A stretch of DNA of 64,000 nucleotides from Sarcocystis neurona. Its lineage: Eukaryota; Apicomplexa; Conoidasida; Eucoccidiorida; Sarcocystidae. Shown piece by piece: positions 58,086 to 64,000 of this stretch (position 1 is its first letter; each line of letters starts with the position of its first letter). Location of the stretch: the NCBI GenBank assembly GCA_000727475.1, contig KL647318.1, forward strand, positions 1,335,649 through 1,399,648, read 5' to 3'. The translations under genes and the position numbers were made by a program. The notes under the pieces are model-generated. The model did no database searches and was not told where the DNA came from. It was given only the letters and a program-made list of their open reading frames with translations.

Positions 58086-58504
58086 ACCAGCCTTGCGAAC
58101 GGCATTTATCCCAGAAGTGAGTGTGTGACTCGTCCGCGAAAGGCATCGTTTCTCCCTTCGCCGCTTCGACCAACAGGGTGCTCAACGGCGTCTCGCTCGA
58201 GCCCAAAGTGCAATGTGTCTTCTTCGGCATCGCATGGCCTCGGGCTGCTGCAGTATTCGCCCTCTTGTATGCTTCTTTCGATGTAAGAGCCGCTGTTCTG
58301 GGTAGATGGCCACGTTATGTTGGCAGTTTGCCAGCAGTGAAGCACAGAGTCGCACGTGGCGCACTTTCGTGGGGGTACCCCCTGGAAACATCACTACTGC
58401 GCGGCGGTGCAGGCAGCGGCGTCTCGTTGGGGACTCTGCCACCGAGAACGGCAGAGAGTGAGGTTTGTGCAGCTCGCAGCAAATACCTCATGCCTGAGCT
58501 GTTA

Positions 58505-58654
58505 CAGAATTCTCCGCAGAAAGTGAGCGGTGCTGTACGTGATGGGCCAAGGCGGCATCGAATGAGCAACCCCGGGTCGCAGAATTCTCCGCAGAAAGTG
58601 CGCGGTGCTGTACGTGATGGGCCAAGGCGGCATCGAATGAGCAACCCCGGGTCG
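58505..58654. repeat. Two-copy tandem repeat, period 75 bp
   Basis: CAGAATTCTCCGCAGAAAGT at 58505 recurs at 58580. The two 75-bp units differ at one visible position (GAGCGG versus GCGCGG). The period is a multiple of three, and frames on both strands stay open through it. Confidence 0.92.
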
Positions 58655-58669
58655 AAACTGTACACATAG

Positions 58670-61600
58670 CCCTCGTCCTAGCTAGATAGGCATCATCATA
58701 CGTACGACCTTTCACCGTACACGCTGCCCGTTGGTTGCGCTGTGCATGCAGATTGCACATGCGCATGCACTGGCAACCCAGGTAGGGCGATGATGAACAG
58801 CGGGGAACAAGAAAAGGGAATTCCAGATGCCACCAAGCAGCAGAGAATACGATCCAAACTCTAGAACAAATGTTTAGACGGGGAGCGGACCAACCGCAGC
58901 TGCGCCCGTCTCAAACTATCTCTGTTCGTGGTGCCACTGGGCCGCACCCGGGTCTTCATAGGACTCGCGTCCCTGTAATATAGATTCTTACGAAGAGTAA
59001 CTTTTAGGTGGTCCTGATGTGCTCGCTCTGTGTTTGTACATTCGGAAGGATGTTCAGATATTGTCGAATCGCGAACACGTGCCTTCAACCGTGTGAGGTC
59101 CACAAGCAATCAGTGAGGGAGTAATGGCTCGTTAGTGCATCTGAGGTGAAACCGGAATAAGACACAAAACGCTGGACCCAAAAACAGCGTACCTCGTATC
59201 GTACGGAGTCCCCCTGATGTGGCGCATGCCCGTGGGTATCTGCACTTGTTTCTGAATTCTGCACGCCACCGAAGGCCTTTCTCGAAGTAGAATGCGGCAA
59301 CGCGTAATTTTATGCTGTAGCAGGGACTCCGCAGTGCCGCGGCGTGTGGTTCTTGTTCTCGTACGGTCGCGGTCTGGAAGCGTTCAGGACGGCGCAGAGA
59401 GAAGGACCGCTTTGCTCTGGTATCCGCTGCCCGCCTGAACTACACCTGAGCGGTTCATCAGACTCCTCCGTCCGAGCACGAGTGAAGTGGGAGCTGGGGG
59501 AAAAGGCGGGGGACAGTCGCGTCGATCCATGTTTTGCGGGGCTCCCAGAAACACCGTGCGAGCACAGGATCAAGCACTATATAGATGCATCATAGGATGC
59601 ATCCTATATAGATAGGATGTAGTTCTATCTCACAGGGGAGGCTGGAGTGAGGCAGTGGCATCATTTACAAAAAGTATTGTCCAGACTACGCTGGGTATGC
59701 TCGACGCGACGACTACACTAAGAAACAGCTACTACGCGAAATAACACTTGGGGGAAAGGGAGACGACACCTGCGTAGCCACAGTTGCGAACAAATAGTAC
59801 GGTGAGTGTAATTGCACGCCGTCTTTCTTATGTGAAGGGTCGTACATTCCGTAGGCATACAGCGCACGCGTGACGCAGTTGTTTTCTATATACTCATCGC
59901 CAAACGGGGGGGTTGTCTGCCTGCGTCTAACAACAAGACATAATGTCCGTAGTAGTGACTCACGCTGGTAGATATGCGCGCACAGCATCTCGGACGGTTT
60001 GGCGGAGCAACGCGTTAGCAGGTCAGGCAGAGAATTAACAAAAACAAAGCTCGAGGCTTTCTACAGACGGAACGTATACGGAAGCAAGTGGATGCATCAA
60101 CGGAAAGGATGCGGTTCGAGCACCTCAGATGAGACGGAGGAGGTTAACGCGTGGGCGGAGGCATCCTGCGAGATCCGACGTGCCGCGAGCATGGGTACAT
60201 GCACAACAGTCGGAGCAGCAGTAGCATTTCACTGTGCAACGTGGATAATTCCATAGTCTTAACAGTGAACAATCATTTGCAAGACGCCATGCGGCGAGAC
60301 AAGCTAACCACACGAGGGCCAAATAAGCATATGAAAGGGGCAAAGGTAGTTCCATGCCGGGAGTGGCCGGTCGCGTCTGCGCTACACTATTCGGAATGAA
60401 GTAGGCTGAGGGAGCGACGTCCCCGAGGAGTACGAATAACTCGAAACCCAGTCGGGATCTTTTGGAACACGTGCGAGTGTGCAGCCCTTAATAACGGCTG
60501 AGGGCGACGCATTCGGTAGTTTTCCGGGACCTTGTTCGACACTCATCTCCATTGTCGCTGCGCGGATGTAGCAGTGTAGAGGAGAATACGGATGCACAAT
60601 CCGACACACAAGTCGACGTATGTAGATTTTTAGTGACCCCTATATTTAACTAATGTTTTTGCGCTGAAGGTCCGCGTTCAGATAACCGGGGCACCAAGGG
60701 GTTGTCGGCAAGGGGTTACAGTTGGATGATATCATTTGCCAAGGCCTCTGGGAGGTACCGTAGTGTACCGCAGTCTCCGTGTAATGATTTTCAGAATACC
60801 ATCTTCAATAGCTTGGCTTTCTAAGACGCCTCGCGCGGTGTTTCTCTTGGTCGCATCAGCTAGTGCTGTTTGTCCCTCCGCACTGATAGTTTCACCTGGG
60901 CCGGTGTACGACGAATCTACGTGCTGTGTTCTAATGTCTTTGTATGCCAGTGAGGGGTACGAGCTCCGTCTACACGATCACATAACTGATCATCCAACAC
61001 GTGCAGAACCGCTGGTGTACCGCCGGATCTCAGCGAATGCGTAAGGCCAGAATTTCAAATGCGAATGCCGCACAGCGTGCTGGAAGGCGTCGACGTCCCA
61101 TTGACGTCCACGCACGCTAAAGGTCCCTTGACAACCGCTTCGTAACCAGCTCCCTTGCGTAGGCAAATCTGAGCTGTGTTAAGGTCTTCTTGCCGAACTG
61201 ACAATTCTCCTTTCTCAGCATGGCTTAGTACTCCCACTGGTGTAATTGCGTTTATTTCCGAGTTTTCAAACAATGCATAAACTTCTCACCCGTTCGCTCA
61301 ATGTAGCATAGAATGCATATGTGGCGCAGATAGCAAGTGGAGCCTTGTGTAGCGACCTGTGCCTGTACTACCTGTGCACTACTTGTGTGTCGCCGCTGCT
61401 TTTGTCTAAATTCTCAGCCAGCGGTCGTTGCAGGGAGACAGCGTCGGCCAGCCACTAGCGAAGTGTTTACTTGTAGGTCAACAGAGCGTGACGCTCGCAG
61501 TCATACTACCGGGGTAATTATTTGGTTGTATAAAGTAAAATAGCAGCTGACAGAGCAGCTACACCTGGTATGTAGCACACGACAGTCGTCTGCTTTTAGC

Positions 61601-64000
61601 TAGCGTAGTGGTAGAATATCGCCCACTGGAGTGTCGCAGGTACTGGACTGTGCGGCTGCTAACCCGTTGCATATATTCAGACTCACCATTATCCTTCGCT
61701 CTGTAACATGTGGTCGCCCATTGCCCACTTCTGTCCAGTTATATTTAAACACTGTCGCATGCTTTTACGTATAAGAAGCGTAGCTTTGAGTTCTTGTTAG
61801 GAGCCCGAAGAAGCCGCACGTGACGTGCAGTAAAAGTAATGACATCTGAATTCTGGGAGTTCCAACCGGAGCCACGAACGCCGCCTTTGCAGGTGCGAGT
61901 TAGGGACAGAAAAACTAGGTAGGTTTCCTCTTTTCTACTGAGCGGTCTGCCGTCGGTTGATAGACGCTATCCCAGCGCTTACTGTACGCTCACGTGAATC
62001 TGTACTGCTAGCCTAAGCTAGACACCGCAGGTTCACTGTAGTCATTGGGACAGTACTTCGAAAGTGGCGCAGTAATACGGCGCAGTAGCGCAGCGTACGG
62101 TTCAACACACATCGTCCAGTTTTCAGGCATCCACTAATTTTACTAACGTGCTGTGCGGATCCTACTTCGGCACAAACCTTCGAAGCGCAGCGTGTGGCGA
62201 CATATCCTCTCAGTTCACCGTCCTGCCCAAGTTGTTTCACGTGGTTGCATTCAACTTACTCGTGATCGCGCGTAAGTGGACTTTACTAGTCAACTTCCGA
62301 GCGACGGGTGAATCTGTTCACCATTATTATGCATCGAGTGCGAAGCCGTCGTATTACTCCAGTTTTATGTCAACATGCAGGAAAAAAGTAGGGCGGTTTA
62401 CCGCTTCGCGCACACTATCACAATATACACAATCCAGTTAGCTATGCACCCAGGTATGCTTTTCTGGTGGCGTCCACGGTGACCGGTCTCTTTGAGCCAC
62501 ACGTAGCAGCAACCGTGGATGTTGTTCACATCTGATCTGCGCATTCCCTTATCCAACACACTCGGGAGGCCAAGAAAAAGCCAGCAGCGCCGGTTTTGGC
62601 AATCACCCACAGAGGCAGGGAACCGCGTCCCATAGGGCAAGGATGTGCTGTCGCGTTTCGATGCCAGCGCATTGTGCGCGAGCGGTACGCTGAGCGGGCT
62701 CTTCTCAGTGGCAACACTCTGCAATGACAAGAACAACATTTGAAGATCACAGCAACACAATTATCCCCTACACAACTGCGAATACAGTCCCGTGGATTTA
62801 CACTACTGCAAGGAATCGGAGGTCCATGACAAAAAAGAGAACTGTTTTGATGGTAGAAATCTGCAACAACACGCTGTTCTGCCTCGTATACCCTTACGAT
62901 ACGTACCCATTCTGCGTTTCACTGTATGAATGGGCACTGAACCTAATCTGCACTCCTAGTAACTCAGTTGATACTGCTTGCCAACAAATGCCCTGTCCAG
63001 TCACCATTTTGGGAACTGCTTTGACGGATCACTGAAAGGTGCTAGTGAGAGCCGGAGTCATCCGCACTTTACACTACCGCGGGCTTCGCATGCAACTGCT
63101 GCCGACCCGCTGACTACAGTGGAGGCGTGCCTAACCTCCAGCCAGCCTCGCAAAGGCCTTAAGGAGCTAGAATCGGCCTGCCCCTAAAGACATATCACTC
63201 GGTCGTAACGCCGCACCAAGTAAAATGAAGGGCCAGTGCACTTCAGTCCGTCCGGGAGAAGACGTCAGACATCGTATGGATGGAGTGCCAGTTGAAGATA
63301 TTTGTCCATGTTTTGACTACTTCTCTGTTGTCAACCATACACAACAGTTTCGCTTCTGTTGCTTAATGGTCTAAAGCATCCTCCAGGGAAAGCGGTAGCG
63401 GCCCCCTAAAGCATAGACACGGAAGTTCCGCACGGAACTGAGAAGCGGCGTATTAACGCTGCAGAGGTGAAGCACACTGCAGGAAATGCATTTCGTCATG
63501 CGCCACGCGTTACGCGTTTCGAGGGAATTGTTTTCTTTTTCACGTGGTGGATTTGCATCCTTTCGCTCCTACGTCCCTGTGTTTTTGTATTCGGAAGCGT
63601 AGACATGACTGCAGATCTCGGCGGCGCAGGTGACCAGATAATACAGGACGCTTGAGTAGTTGTACGTGCAGGCAGCCCTCCCCCGGGACGCCCGTACTTC
63701 GCTACCTGTCTACTGCGGAGTCAGGACATTCCTCCGCTGCCGGGAGCAGGCACTGCGTACTAAGCAAGTGAGGCACACCTGTCGCATATGGTTGACAGTA
63801 ATGATGTGATGAAAAGATGGACAGACCGTTTCAACTGGCACTCCACCAGGGTTCCATGCGTCTTTGCGTGGACAGAGGGAAGTGCGCTGGTTTTTGATTT
63901 TACCTACACAGAGGACCATCACCAGCGTGATACGGAGGCACCATAATCAGCAATAAAAGTGACGATTTCAAAAAGTTCACATGTGCTAGGGCAAGCAGCA
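58670..64000. other. No recognised gene; repeats and short frames only
   Basis: Short frames are seen, the longest being ATG-started at 60736-61044 and 62724-63035, with no recognised domain. A hydrophobic frame near 63520-63610 (GIVFFFTWWICILSLL) just before the window end could be an exon of a gene running off the window. A tRNA-like A box at 61601-61611 has no matching B box. Confidence 0.35.
59592..59607. other. Perfect 16-bp palindrome
   Basis: ATAGGATGCATCCTAT, flanked by further TAGATGCATCA and TATAGATAGGATG fragments that repeat its halves. It may be a replication-slippage product or a binding site; no role is shown. Confidence 0.6.

Noticed and set aside
61601..61680. tRNA-like A box (TAGCGTAGTGG)
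   Set aside because: No B box of the GGTTCGANNCC type at the right distance and no cloverleaf pairing.
1..64000. CRISPR arrays, rRNA genes, bacterial-type operons
   Set aside because: No regular spacer-repeat array, rRNA sequence or operon-like gene spacing was seen; the introns show nuclear eukaryotic DNA.

Overview
The window reads as nuclear DNA of an apicomplexan parasite, most likely a coccidian. Four protein genes can be built with splice junctions whose phases all agree. Their proteins carry the long Ser/Ala/Gln-rich insertions typical of coccidia. GT-AG introns run from about 0.2 to 2.3 kb and gene density is very low, which fits a Sarcocystis-like genome better than a compact Eimeria or Cyclospora one. 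That placement is inference; nothing here names the species.

Layout. 0.7-17.8 kb (+): a 12-exon patched-family (RND, sterol-sensing) membrane protein of about 2,061 residues. 17.8-35.5 kb: about 17.7 kb with no recognisable conserved gene, holding diverged tandem duplications and one coding-like minus-strand ORF for a possible membrane protein (25.8-26.7 kb). 35.6-41.3 kb (+): a three-exon DEAD-box RNA helicase of the Dbp8/DDX49 type (844 aa). 41.3-46.1 kb: gene-poor, with three unrelated tandem repeats packed into about 1 kb and two unexplained long ORFs. 46.1-51.4 kb (+): a two-exon VPS33-type Sec1/Munc18 protein (1,345 aa). 53.5-56.8 kb (-): a lipoate-protein ligase of the eukaryotic/plant-like LplA family (1,019 aa in a two-exon model), convergent with VPS33. 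57.05-58.09 kb (+): a possible 56-residue two-exon gene, divergent from the ligase. 58.1-64 kb: no recognisable gene, with one 75-bp tandem duplication and a short perfect palindrome.

The four genes are housekeeping functions (membrane lipid/sterol transport, ribosome biogenesis, endosomal fusion, mitochondrial lipoylation) and do not look like one pathway or cluster. I did not find a new multi-gene system. The most unusual features are the sizes and positions of insertions inside otherwise conserved domains, above all an insertion beside the ligase's catalytic lysine and an approximately 830-residue insertion in the patched-family protein.

All gene models were built by eye from motifs and splice phase, without alignment software or transcript data.
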